Of a DNA stretch of 46,515 nt, positions 27,701 through 34,900 are shown in pieces. Each line of letters begins with the position of its first letter. Positions within the stretch are counted from its first letter, which is position 1. This stretch comes from an uncultured Eubacteriales bacterium. Lineage in GTDB: Bacteria; Bacillota; Clostridia; TANB77; CAG-508. The notes beneath the pieces are model-generated. The model did not search any database. It had not been told where the DNA came from and saw only the letters and a list, made by a program, of their open reading frames with translations. The stretch covers positions 1 through 46,515 of the forward strand of contig CASEIX010000013.1 in assembly GCA_949288095.1 (NCBI GenBank). Direction: 5' to 3'. Made by a program: the position numbers and the translations under genes.

Positions 27701-28911
27701 ATACTTTTTAAACTTTTACATCCAGAAAACGCTTCACGCTCTATACTTGTTACTCCCTCAGGAATCTCTATGCTTTCTAGACTACTACATTCAGAAAATA
27801 TTTTATGTTCTATAGTTCTTACTTTTTCTGGGATATTTATACTTTTTAGGCTACTACATCCAAAAAATGTATCATATTCTAGACTTGTTACTCCCTCTGG
27901 GATATTTATACCTTCTAAACTGCTACATCCTTCAAATGCAGAATCACCTATACTTGTTACACTCTCTGGTATTACTATACTTTTTAAACTACTACAATCT
28001 TCGAATGCGCTAACCCCTATTCTTATTACTCCTTCTGGGATTTTTATACTTTCTAAATTGCTACATCCTCCAAATGCATTACTTCCTATCCTTGTTACTC
28101 CTTCTGGAATGATATATTCCTTTATATCTTTCTTTCCTTCTGGATAACATATAATTTCTGTTTTTTCTTTATCAAATAATATTCCATTCTCACTAATATA
28201 GTATTTATTATTTTCATCTATATTTATACTTTCTAGATTACTACATCCATCAAATGCACTATTTGCTATATTTATTACCCCTGCTGGGATATCAACATTA
28301 GTTAAACTACTACATCTTGAAAGTGCATAACTTTCTATACCTGTTACACTCTCTGGAATTTCTATACTTGCCAAACTACTACATCCATAAAATGCACTTT
28401 CCCCTATATGAATGACTCCTTCTGGAATATTAATACTTATTAAGCTAGTACATCCTCTAAATGCCTCTTCCCCTATATTTATTATACCTTCATCAATAAT
28501 TACTTTTTCTATTAAATTCGTATACTGCGTATCATGCCAATCTTCTTCTGAAGTGCTTGTCCAGTTTTTCATTTCACCTGTTCCAGATATCGTTAAGGTT
28601 CTATCCTTTAATGTCCATTTTGCTATAACACTTCCATCTCCATTTGCTGATATATCCCAAGTTTCTTCTTCTTTGATTTCATAGTTTCTTGAGATTTCTT
28701 CTGTTTCTGTTGTATCTATACTTTCTGATAATTCTGTTGTCCCTACTTTATCAGCAGTTGGTTGTATATTTTCTTGTACCTCTTCTACCGAATTTGTTGT
28801 TTCTGTTGCTAATACTGTTGTTTGTACCCCAGGTATCATTGGCATTCCTATTTGAAATGTCATTGTTAATATCGCTATGGTAGATATTGCTTTCTTTATC
28901 CCCTTCTTCAT
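24718..28911 (-). CDS. Secreted BspA-type LRR protein with C-terminal dockerin (LRR-dockerin 3, intact)
   Basis: The 1397-residue protein is secreted: signal peptide MKKGIKKAISTIAILTMTFQ, cleavage near residue 36. It has two modules with ETWDISANGDGS...ISGTG(E/K)(M/I)K, about 35 LRR_5/BspA repeats of 23 residues, and a region near residues 1150-1320 resembling bacterial Ig-like folds (DIAPTITFTPNAGENIQ; FDNTAPTVKVEYSTQNPTK). It ends in a type I dockerin of about 65 residues (GDINQDGKIDVTDLLMLKRH; DMNENGTVDITDMLMLKRV). BspA-type LRRs are known adhesins in oral and gut microbes. The dockerin should bind a cohesin, such as the anchor protein at 16703. ATG 28911 has GGGAGGAA 8 bases upstream. Parts of the repeat array are near-identical tandem copies, so the protein's length probably varies between strains. 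Confidence 0.92.
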   Translation of the reverse strand: MKKGIKKAISTIAILTMTFQIGMPMIPGVQTTVLATETTNSVEEVQENIQPTADKVGTTELSESIDTTETEEISRNYEIKEEETWDISANGDGSVIAKWTLKDRTLTISGTGEMKNWTSTSEEDWHDTQYTNLIEKVIIDEGIINIGEEAFRGCTSLISINIPEGVIHIGESAFYGCSSLASIEIPESVTGIESYALSRCSSLTNVDIPAGVINIANSAFDGCSNLESINIDENNKYYISENGILFDKEKTEIICYPEGKKDIKEYIIPEGVTRIGSNAFGGCSNLESIKIPEGVIRIGVSAFEDCSSLKSIVIPESVTSIGDSAFEGCSSLEGINIPEGVTSLEYDTFFGCSSLKSINIPEKVRTIEHKIFSECSSLESIEIPEGVTSIEREAFSGCKSLKSINIPEGVTSIGSEAFSGCNSLESINIPEGVTSIGNETFSGCNSLESITIPETVISIESYVFFSCTSLESINIPESVTSIEDDVFNGCSSLKSVNIPEGVTSIGNEAFSGCNSLESINIPEGVTSIGNETFSGCNSLESINIPEGVTSIGDRAFNGCASLLIYVKADTEGHKYVEENKKEYILEGETTNIDTTYRIQEEETWDISANGDESVIAKWTLSDKTLTISGTGKIKDWRYENPTEDWHDSQYTNFIQRVIIEEGITYIGNYAFDKCSSLKSIVIPESVTSIEISAFESCSSLTSITIPEGVTSIGKYAFRGCSSLESITIPEGVTIIRQSAFSGCSSLTNIEIPKGVTSIEDYAFYGCSSLTSIEISEGITNIGDRAFNGCSNLTSIEIPESVTNIGSFSFFECGSLESINVDVNNMNYVSENGIIFNKEKTEIIKYPAGKKDLKEYNIPSTVTRLEECAFEGCSSLENIKLSEKVKSIGVYTFLRCDNLKSINIPEGVTNIGDYAFEGCSSLTSINIPEGVNNIGDYAFEGCSSLTSISIPEGVTNIGDYAFEGCSSLTSINISEGVTSIGSEAFSGCSSLKSINIPKGVTSIGSSAFFGCSSLESVIIPESVTSIERGTFSGCSSLTSINISEKVTSIEDGAFSGCSSLTSIIIPEGVTSIGYRTFSECGNLKSITIPESVISIGENAFYECSSLESVIIGRGIANIGEYAISKNTIIYTKSNTEGHRYAEEGEQGYIIDDIAPTITFTPNAGENIQKEYSVKVDVQDNLEEVGINENSLKYQWTQSETQPTKESFIESFENGQTITKNTGDGAWYLWIYAEDNVGNETTRISEAFYFDNTAPTVKVEYSTQNPTKENVTVTITSNEQIQSVTGWTLSSDKKTLTKEYTENTTETIMIKDLAGNETQVSVEISNIDKNLPETTIGDINQDGKIDVTDLLMLKRHMVAGNRTEWILTGQALSLADMNENGTVDITDMLMLKRVIVENI
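26021..26220. repeat. Three near-identical tandem 69-bp LRR units
   Basis: The unit starting CACCCTTCAAATGCATAATC begins at 26021, 26090 and 26159, spaced exactly 69 bp (23 codons). The copies differ by only a few bases, which points to very recent duplication or gene conversion inside LRR-dockerin 3. Confidence 0.85.
27301..27410. repeat. Segment duplicated four LRR units away (copy 1 of 2)
   Basis: The stretch starting ATTGCATCCAGAAAATGTTT recurs at 27577 almost without change over about 90-120 bp. The offset is 276 bp, exactly four 69-bp units, as expected from unequal crossover or slippage in the repeat array. Confidence 0.8.
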
Positions 28912-29045
28912 GTGTAGTTTCCTCCCTTTTTGTTATTTCTTGAAATATTGTGATTCCCTTTTGATTGCTTTTTACTTTGTATTACATAACTTTTATGATG
29001 CATTATCTAACATTGTTTCTTTTATACACAATTTTTCCTACTTAT

Positions 29046-29074
29046 ACTATATATAGTTTTTTATCCCTTGTAAA
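29046..29074 (-). promoter_or_regulatory. Promoter for LRR-dockerin 3
   Basis: Minus strand TTTACA (29074-29069), 17 bases, TATAGT (29051-29046), the same as the LRR-dockerin 2 promoter. A 65-bp shared block lies 40 bp upstream. Confidence 0.65.
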
Positions 29075-29114
29075 TACAACTTTTCTTTGCAACTGTAAAC
29101 ATATATCTTTTCTT

Positions 29115-29179
29115 CTTACGGCTTGTCTTTTTAGCATTTTCGTTGTTGTTATATTAAATTTTTATGACATTTTCATTTC
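29115..29179. repeat. 65-bp repeat upstream of LRR-dockerin 3 (copy 2)
   Basis: Matches 23388-23452 with a single mismatch. It sits at the same distance from the same kind of promoter as the first copy. Confidence 0.8.
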
Positions 29180-29217
29180 AAATTTTATCATTCCATTTTT
29201 TGTTTCTATTTTTAAGG

Positions 29218-29304
29218 GACAAATCTCGCTTCGCGAGAACTTTTCTCTACTTTTCTAACTTAACTATATATATTTAAGTTCTCAAAGAAGCGTAAAGATT
29301 TGTC
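29218..29304. repeat. Long imperfect inverted repeat with nested hairpin
   Basis: GACAAATCT-CGCTTC-GCGAGAACTT (29218-29242) pairs with a partner at 29276-29304 (ends AGATTTGTC). The left arm also contains a perfect CTCGC-TTC-GCGAG hairpin (29225-29237). Two alternative folds are therefore possible. Confidence 0.65.
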
Positions 29305-29309
29305 GACGC

Positions 29310-29332
29310 GAAAAATTGCGTAGCAATTTTTC
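29310..29332. repeat. Perfect 10-bp hairpin
   Basis: GAAAAATTGC, loop GTA, GCAATTTTTC. Confidence 0.7.
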
Positions 29333-29344
29333 TGTGCAACGTTG

Positions 29345-29390
29345 TTTTTTGTGGTATAGGAAAAAGCCATTTTCCTATACCACAAAAAAA
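29345..29390. terminator. Strong bidirectional terminator-like hairpin
   Basis: TGTGGTATAGGAAAA (29350-29364) pairs perfectly with TTTTCCTATACCACA (29370-29384). Flanking T6 and A7 extend the stem to about 20 bp and supply a U-tract on either strand. It probably insulates LRR-dockerin 3 from ftsH transcription. Confidence 0.7.
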
Positions 29391-29391
29391 T

Positions 29392-29410
29392 GGACGTACC
29401 TCGTACGTCC
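29392..29410. repeat. GGACGTACCTCGTACGTCC hairpin, second copy
   Basis: Identical over 19 bases to the core of the terminator at 23501-23521. Here it is preceded by the A7 run of the neighbouring hairpin. Confidence 0.75.
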
Positions 29411-29473
29411 GTAATATTTTTACTTTTTTGAGCTTTAATAAAGCCCATTTTTTCTAATATATCTCCTGTTTTC

Positions 29474-29508
29474 AATGTCGCATTGACAAATGAACTCAAT
29501 GCGACATT
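29474..29508. repeat. Perfect 13-bp hairpin after ftsH
   Basis: AATGTCGCATTGA (29474-29486), 9-base loop, TCAATGCGACATT (29496-29508), starting 3 bases after the ftsH stop codon. The arms ATGTCGCAT/ATGCGACAT recur in the hairpin between gdpP and rplI. There is no proper U-tract, so it may protect or process the mRNA end instead of terminating. Confidence 0.75.
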
Positions 29509-29511
29509 TTA

Positions 29512-31320
29512 TTATTCTGTGAAAATTGCTTCAAATTCATCAGCAGTAATTTTTTCTTTTTCAAGTAAGATTCCTGCTACTTTGTGTAGTTTATCTACAT
29601 TGTCAGATAATATTTTCTTTGCTCTATTATATCCAGTATCCACAATTCTCTTTGTTTCTTCATCAATAATAGCTGCTGTTTCTTCTGAATATTCTTTTGT
29701 ATGTCCAAAATCCCTGCCTAAGAAAACTTCGTCTTGGCTAGATCCTAACATTAATGCTCCTATTTTTTCACTCATACCATATTTGGTTACCATACTTCTT
29801 GCAATTTGTGTTGCTCTTTCGATATCATTACTTGCACCTGTTGAGATATCATTTAAGATAAGTGCTTCTGCCACTCTACCACCTAATAATGATACAATAT
29901 TTTCTTCCATTTCTGTTTTTGACATGAAGTTTTTGTCTTCTGTTGGTCTATACATGGTGTATCCTCCTGCCATTCCTCTAGGCACGATTGATATTTCATG
30001 TACAGGGTCTTGTGTTTCTAGATAATGACTGACAACGGCATGACCTGCTTCATGATAAGCCACTAATTTATTTTCTTTTTCACTTCTGACTCTTGTTTTC
30101 TTTTCAGGTCCCATGGTTACTTTTACCATGGCATCTTCGATTTCTCTCATTCCAATTTCATTCATATTTCTTCTAGCTGCTAATAATGCGGCTTCATTTA
30201 AGATGTTCTCTAAGTCAGCTCCTGCAAATCCTGATGTATTTTTCGCAATAATTTTTAAGTCTACATCATCTGCTAATCTTTTCTTTCTACTATGCACTTC
30301 TAAAATTTGTTCTCTTGCTTTTACATCTGGTAATCCTACCACAATTTGTCTATCAAATCTTCCTGCTCTTAATAATGCTTTATCTAATACATCTGGTCTA
30401 TTGGTTGCTGCTAAGACAATAACACCTTCATTTTCTGCAAATCCATCCATTTCCACTAATAATTGGTTTAATGTTTGTTCTCTTTCATCATGTCCTCCAC
30501 CAAGTCCAGCACCTCTTTGACGTCCAACGGCATCAATTTCGTCTATAAAAATAATACATGGTGCATTTTTCTTAGCTTGATCAAATAAGTCTCTTACTCT
30601 TGAAGCTCCTACACCAACAAACATTTCTACAAAGTCCGAACCGCTAATAATAAAGAATGGTACACCTGCTTCTCCTGCTACTGCTTTTGCAAGTAATGTT
30701 TTACCTGTACCTGGTTGACCAACTAATAAAACACCTTTTGGTATTCTGGCTCCCATATCTGTAAATTTCTTTGGATTTTTTAAGAATTGTACAATTTCTT
30801 CTAATTCTTCTTTTTCTTCATCTACACCTGCAACATCTTCAAAGGTAATTCTATTTTTCTCTGCTGGTGTCATCATTCTAGCTTTACTTTTTCCAAATGA
30901 CATGGTTTTACTTCCAGGGTTTCCACTACTAGCACCTCCCATTGTTAAGAACCAGAAAAGCATAAATATAATTAATATGGCAAATGGTGTTACTAGTGGA
31001 AGTAATGTCATAAAGATAGATTCTGATTTTTCTTCTAATGTAAAGTTTCCATTATTTATGAATTCTTCTACATATGTCATGAAAGTCCCTATATCTGGTA
31101 TATTCGTTTCTTTTCTTATATTATCATCTTTCAATTCAACTTCTGCTGTTTTCCCATCAGCATTAATCACAATTGATTTTACATTATTACTGTTAATGTT
31201 TGTCATTAATTCTGAATAAGTCAGTCTAGAATTACTATTTTCTACAATGGATGATAATACGACTAAAAAAATGACAATGATGATTAACCACATGGCTAAT
31301 GTTTTGATTCCGTTTTTCAA
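29512..31320 (-). CDS. ftsH: Membrane-bound ATP-dependent zinc protease FtsH
   Basis: FtsH (602 residues) degrades misfolded membrane and regulatory proteins. Two transmembrane helices (about 7-26 and 104-127) flank an extracytoplasmic domain. The AAA module follows with VGQPGTGKT (Walker A, 200-208), [15 protein letters not shown] (Walker B) and [11 protein letters not shown] (arginine fingers), then the zinc motif HEAGH (near residue 425) and the downstream [10 protein letters not shown] helix. The start is TTG at 31320-31318 behind AGGAGGAA; no ATG fits the N-terminus. It follows tilS, the usual Firmicute neighbour, after a 186-bp gap with a GTGAAAG/CTTTCAC hairpin (31372-31390). The C-terminus is shorter than in E. 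coli, which is normal for the phylum. Confidence 0.98.
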   Translation of the reverse strand: MKNGIKTLAMWLIIIVIFLVVLSSIVENSNSRLTYSELMTNINSNNVKSIVINADGKTAEVELKDDNIRKETNIPDIGTFMTYVEEFINNGNFTLEEKSESIFMTLLPLVTPFAILIIFMLFWFLTMGGASSGNPGSKTMSFGKSKARMMTPAEKNRITFEDVAGVDEEKEELEEIVQFLKNPKKFTDMGARIPKGVLLVGQPGTGKTLLAKAVAGEAGVPFFIISGSDFVEMFVGVGASRVRDLFDQAKKNAPCIIFIDEIDAVGRQRGAGLGGGHDEREQTLNQLLVEMDGFAENEGVIVLAATNRPDVLDKALLRAGRFDRQIVVGLPDVKAREQILEVHSRKKRLADDVDLKIIAKNTSGFAGADLENILNEAALLAARRNMNEIGMREIEDAMVKVTMGPEKKTRVRSEKENKLVAYHEAGHAVVSHYLETQDPVHEISIVPRGMAGGYTMYRPTEDKNFMSKTEMEENIVSLLGGRVAEALILNDISTGASNDIERATQIARSMVTKYGMSEKIGALMLGSSQDEVFLGRDFGHTKEYSEETAAIIDEETKRIVDTGYNRAKKILSDNVDKLHKVAGILLEKEKITADEFEAIFTE

Positions 31321-31506
31321 AATAATTCCTCCTCTTTGTTCTTGATGTTATTTGTATTTTCGCATGTATATGTGAAAGGTTTACTTTCACTAACACACAC
31401 TTTCTTATCTTTTTGCACTCTATCATATTGTTTTTTCTTTTTCAATAGTTTTTTGTATTTCTTTTTTATTACAATTTGTATCCATTTTGCAAATTATTAC
31501 GGCTAC

Positions 31507-32697
31507 TTATACTTCCTTAGAAATTTTTATTTTTCCATTTTTAATAAAAACTTTTAAATGTTTATTTGGCATTAAAAATTTATTACCTATGTTATTGGCA
31601 CATAATTTTATAATGTCTTCTATATGTACCTTTTCAATTCCTTTTGTTGTGTTAAAAAGTCTTGTTATAGTATATAAAATAATATTTGATTTTATTACCT
31701 TTTCTTGTTTGTTAAATTCTTTTAAATCTAATATAATGGATTCTTGTTCATTTATATTCTGAGGAATTTCTTCATTTCTTTTTTGTATCGCTATTTCTTC
31801 TGTTCCTTTCTTTATGTTTCCTATTGTTTCTTCTGTTTCTTCACAACTTTTATCTTTTTTATTTACTATATTTTTCATATTTACACAATTTTGTTGAAAT
31901 GTTATGTTTTCTTCTATCAAGATTTTCCCATACACAATTTCAACTTGTTTTTGGATATACGCTTCTTGTTCTGTTACCAAATGAGAAAGCCTGTCCATTG
32001 TTTCTATAATATTGGGATTAAATTCTTGTTCTATATAGGGAATCACAATATTTCTAATTTTATTTCTGGTGTAGATATTTTCAAAATTGGTTTTATCTAT
32101 TCTTGGCTCTATATGACTTTCTTTGCAGTATTCTTCAATTTCTTTTCTTTCACATTCGATAAGTGGTCTAATATACTTTCCTGTGATTGGTTCTATTCCT
32201 TTTAATCCTTGTATACCGCACCCGCGTAAGGCATTCATCATCATGGTTTCTACTTTATCATTTTTATTATGTGCAATCGCAATCTTATTACCGTTTATTC
32301 TTTGTAAGATTTCATCAAAAAATTCATACCTTACATTTCTTCCTGCCTCTTCTATACTGATTTTATTAGTATTAGCTATTTTTTGAACATCTATACTTTT
32401 TGAGAAAAATTGTATATCATTTTTTATACAATATTTTTTCACATATTCTTCATCTTCTTTTGCTTCTGCTCTTATCATATGATTGACATGTGCAACAACA
32501 AAATCAAATGTTGCCAAAGGGGACGTGCCATTTTGGCAACTTTGATATTTTATTCTTTTCAAAATCTCTAACAAGCACATGGAATCAGGTCCTCCTGATA
32601 CACCAACAACTAGTTTGTCTCCTTGCTTTATTAGTTCGTATTTTTGTATTGTTCTAATTGCTTTTACATAGCAATCTTCTTTTATTCTTGTTCCCAT
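31507..32697 (-). CDS. tilS: tRNA(Ile)-lysidine synthetase
   Basis: TilS converts C34 of the CAU-anticodon tRNA-Ile to lysidine using ATP and lysine, so that it reads AUA codons; this is essential in an AT-rich genome. The 396-residue protein has the N-type ATP pyrophosphatase motif VVGVSGGPDSMCLLEIL (P-loop SGGPDS), AHVNHMIRAEA, and AHNKNDKVETMMMNALRGCG. A stretch SCQNGTSPLAT, encoded by a 31-bp palindrome (32510-32540), interrupts the segment between the first helix and the FVVAHVNH strand. A long charged linker (about residues 265-330, rich in Glu, Lys and Asn) leads to a short C-terminal domain. ATG 32697 has AAGGAGAA upstream. Confidence 0.95.
   Translation of the reverse strand: MGTRIKEDCYVKAIRTIQKYELIKQGDKLVVGVSGGPDSMCLLEILKRIKYQSCQNGTSPLATFDFVVAHVNHMIRAEAKEDEEYVKKYCIKNDIQFFSKSIDVQKIANTNKISIEEAGRNVRYEFFDEILQRINGNKIAIAHNKNDKVETMMMNALRGCGIQGLKGIEPITGKYIRPLIECERKEIEEYCKESHIEPRIDKTNFENIYTRNKIRNIVIPYIEQEFNPNIIETMDRLSHLVTEQEAYIQKQVEIVYGKILIEENITFQQNCVNMKNIVNKKDKSCEETEETIGNIKKGTEEIAIQKRNEEIPQNINEQESIILDLKEFNKQEKVIKSNIILYTITRLFNTTKGIEKVHIEDIIKLCANNIGNKFLMPNKHLKVFIKNGKIKISKEV
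32510..32540. repeat. Palindromic element inside tilS
   Basis: GTTGCCAAA (32510-32518) and TTTGGCAAC (32532-32540) enclose GGGGACGTGCCAT. It stays in frame and adds about 8-11 residues where TilS proteins usually have a short loop. GC content is far above the surrounding gene. Confidence 0.65.
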
Positions 32698-32843
32698 AGT
32701 TTCTCCTTCAAAATTAGTCCCTTTCTTAACTTAAGAATAATTGTATTTTCCTAATTTTCCAAACCTTCTTTTGCTTAACAATATGATTAATTTTACTATA
32801 CTTTAGTTGAATTTTGTTGTCTGTACCTTGACTTTCATTGCTG

Positions 32844-32863
32844 TTATTACTCAAAAGTAATAA
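32844..32863. repeat. Perfect 8-bp hairpin between dnaB and tilS
   Basis: TTATTACT, loop CAAA, AGTAATAA. A second short pair ATGTC/GACAT lies near 32891-32910. Neither has a U-tract, and their role in the 219-bp dnaB-tilS gap is unknown. Confidence 0.5.
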
Positions 32864-32916
32864 TACAATTAATCACCAAATTAGTTTGAAGATGTCATAG
32901 AAGACATTTTACAGAA

Positions 32917-34251
32917 TTAGTCATCAAATCTTTTTTCTAAATTAACAAATTTTGTATAACTGCCTAACCATAGAAGATCTACTGTTCCTAAAGAACCACC
33001 TCTATGTTTTGCTATAATAACTTCTGCAATATCTTTTTTCTCACTATCCGGGTTATAATAGTCATCTCTATATAAAAACATAACAATATCAGCATCTTGC
33101 TCAATTGCTCCTGATTCCCTTAAGTCAGATAACATTGGTCTATGGTCTGGTCTTTGTTCCACTGCTCTGGATAATTGTGATAATGCGATGACTGGTACAT
33201 TTAACTCTTTTGCTAATATTTTTAGTGACCTACTAATTTCTGATATTTCTTGTTCACGGCTTCCATTTCTTCTGTTACTTCCTTGTACCAACTGCAAATA
33301 GTCGATAACAACCATTCCTATATTTTTTTCTAATTTTAGCTTTCTACATTTTGCCCTAATTTCCATAACAGATATTCCTGGTGTATCGTCTATATAGATT
33401 TCTGCATCTGATAATGGTCCTATACTTCCTGCTAATTTTGTCCAATCATCTTCTTCTAATTTTCCTGTTCTGACTTTATTACTATCTACCATGGCTTCAC
33501 TACATAAAATTCTGTTTACCATTTGTTCTTTTGACATCTCTAGACTGAAAATAGCCACTGGTACATTCGCACGTACTGCTGCATTTGTTGCTATATTTAA
33601 TGCAAATGCAGATTTACCCATCGCTGGTCTTGCAGCAATTAAAACTAAATCTGATCCATGAAATCCTGCTGTTTTATAATCTAATTCTGTAAATCCAGAT
33701 GGTACACCTGTAATATGTTGTTTTCGATTATATAATTCTTCCAACTGAGTAAAACTATCTACCAATATATCTTTTATAGGTGAATAACTTTTTTTATCGT
33801 TGTTTTGCATAATGTTAAAAATCTTTTTTTCTGCGCCTTCCATAATATCTGATACATCTTCTGTTGGGTCATATCCCAATTCGATAATTTCATTGGCTGT
33901 TTTGATTAGATTTCTTAAAGTCGATTTTTCTTCCACAATTTTTATATATTTCATCGCATTTGCTGTTGTTGGAACTTTATCTGGCAAGCTTGCTAAATAT
34001 TCTAATCCACCAACTTGTTCAAATTTTCCTAAAGATTCTAATTCTGCTTTAACCGTAATAATGTCAATTGGCTCTGCTCGATTATATAAATTAATAATCG
34101 CTTCATAAATTGACTTATTATCTGTTCTATAAAAATCATCTTCTTTTAAAACTTCTATGGCAGAAATAACTGCATCTTTATCTGTTAGCATACTTCCCAA
34201 AACAGCTTGTTCAGCTTCTACATCATGTGGTGGTACCTTTCCTAACTCCAT
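32917..34251 (-). CDS. dnaB: Replicative DNA helicase DnaB
   Basis: The hexameric helicase (444 residues) that unwinds DNA at the replication fork (called DnaC in Bacillus). The N-terminal primase-interacting domain starts VPPHDVEAEQAVLGSMLTD. The RecA-like domain has VLIAARPAMGKSAFALNIA (Walker A), AIFSLEMSKEQM, MVVIDYLQLVQG (Walker B) and PVIALSQLSRAVEQRPDHRP, ending with the usual FLYRDDYYNPDSEKKDIAEVIIAKHRGG block. No intein is present. ATG 34251 has GGAGG at 10 bases. It lies 148 bp after rplI, in the conserved gdpP-rplI-dnaB order known from B. subtilis. Confidence 0.98.
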   Translation of the reverse strand: MELGKVPPHDVEAEQAVLGSMLTDKDAVISAIEVLKEDDFYRTDNKSIYEAIINLYNRAEPIDIITVKAELESLGKFEQVGGLEYLASLPDKVPTTANAMKYIKIVEEKSTLRNLIKTANEIIELGYDPTEDVSDIMEGAEKKIFNIMQNNDKKSYSPIKDILVDSFTQLEELYNRKQHITGVPSGFTELDYKTAGFHGSDLVLIAARPAMGKSAFALNIATNAAVRANVPVAIFSLEMSKEQMVNRILCSEAMVDSNKVRTGKLEEDDWTKLAGSIGPLSDAEIYIDDTPGISVMEIRAKCRKLKLEKNIGMVVIDYLQLVQGSNRRNGSREQEISEISRSLKILAKELNVPVIALSQLSRAVEQRPDHRPMLSDLRESGAIEQDADIVMFLYRDDYYNPDSEKKDIAEVIIAKHRGGSLGTVDLLWLGSYTKFVNLEKRFDD

Positions 34252-34399
34252 TTTTACTAGCCTCCAGTACTTTCCTTTTTATTATATTTAAAAAATCTAT
34301 TTTTATCTTACCTATCTATCTTAATATATAGATTTTTTCATTATAACAAACTCTTATTTTAAATATTATATGTTTCTATTGATCTAAACACGTTTATTT

Positions 34400-34846
34400 T
34401 TATTCTGAAATAACATCTATTCTTAGTTTTCCCACTACACCTTCAAATAATTTTATTTCAATATTGTGAACACCAAGTGTCTTAATGGTTTCTTTTAAGT
34501 CAATTTTCTTTTTATCTACTTCAATGCTATATTGTTTTGATAATTCTTGTGCAATATCTTTACTAGATACGCCTCCAAATATTTTTCCATTTTCTCCAGC
34601 TTTTACTTTTATCTTTAACAATATTTTAGATAATTTATCTGCTATTTTCATTGCTTCCTCTTTTTCTTGATTTTTTTGATATTTAGCAGAATCTTGTTTT
34701 GCTTTTAATTTTGCCATATTTTCTTTATTGGCTTCTACTGCTAAATTTTTAGGAAATAAAAAGTTTCTTGCATATCCATCTGATGCATTAATCACTTCAT
34801 CTTTTTTTCCTACCCCTTTTATGTCTGCTTTTAAAATTACTTTCAT
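34400..34846 (-). CDS. rplI: 50S ribosomal protein L9
   Basis: L9 (148 residues) binds 23S rRNA at the base of the L1 stalk. It starts MKVILKADIKGVGKKDEVIN and continues ASDGYARNFLFPKNLAVEA, the L9 signature, followed by the long connecting helix and the C-terminal domain (GKIFGGVSSKDIAQEL; GVHNIEIKLFEGVVGKLRI). The start is ATG 34846 behind GAGGAGGAAT; the frame remains open to 34900 but the extra 18 codons come from the hairpin upstream and are not part of L9. It is sandwiched between gdpP and dnaB and cotranscribed with them. Confidence 0.98.
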   Translation of the reverse strand: MKVILKADIKGVGKKDEVINASDGYARNFLFPKNLAVEANKENMAKLKAKQDSAKYQKNQEKEEAMKIADKLSKILLKIKVKAGENGKIFGGVSSKDIAQELSKQYSIEVDKKKIDLKETIKTLGVHNIEIKLFEGVVGKLRIDVISE

Positions 34847-34867
34847 ATTGATTCCTCCTCTACACAT

Positions 34868-34900
34868 ATGTCGCATAGGGATCTGATCCCAATGCGACAT
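34868..34900. repeat. Double-arm hairpin between gdpP and rplI
   Basis: ATGTCGCAT-A-GGGATC-T-GATCCC-A-ATGCGACAT: two perfect stems separated by a single mismatch, directly after the gdpP stop codon and just before the rplI ribosome binding site. The outer arms are the same as in the hairpin after ftsH (29474-29508). It could protect the rplI-dnaB mRNA or tune rplI translation. Confidence 0.75.

Larger units (their letters stand above)
28912..29511. other. Control and hairpin region between ftsH and LRR-dockerin 3
   Basis: No credible gene in 600 bases. A 79-codon frame at 29260-29499 runs through several perfect palindromes and is not believable. The right part carries five hairpins (29218-29508). 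The left part carries the promoter (29046-29074) and 65-bp repeat (29115-29179) of LRR-dockerin 3, followed by a leader of about 130 bases. Confidence 0.7.

Noticed and set aside
25655..28147. Long plus-strand frames across LRR-dockerin 3 (repeating ILVTPSGIFILSKLLHPENAS)
   Set aside because: They are the antisense reading of the 69-bp LRR units; the repeat length is a multiple of three, so open frames arise on the other strand. No ribosome binding sites or sensible starts.
24718..28911. Regular 69-bp repeats considered as a CRISPR array
   Set aside because: Repeats are contiguous, have no unique spacers, and encode 23-residue LRR units in frame.
29260..29499. 79-codon minus-strand frame
   Set aside because: It runs straight through three perfect hairpins and has no ribosome binding site or recognisable protein features.
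34847..34900. Longer L9 starting at 34900
   Set aside because: The extension is encoded by the gdpP-rplI hairpin; ATG 34846 matches the canonical L9 start.
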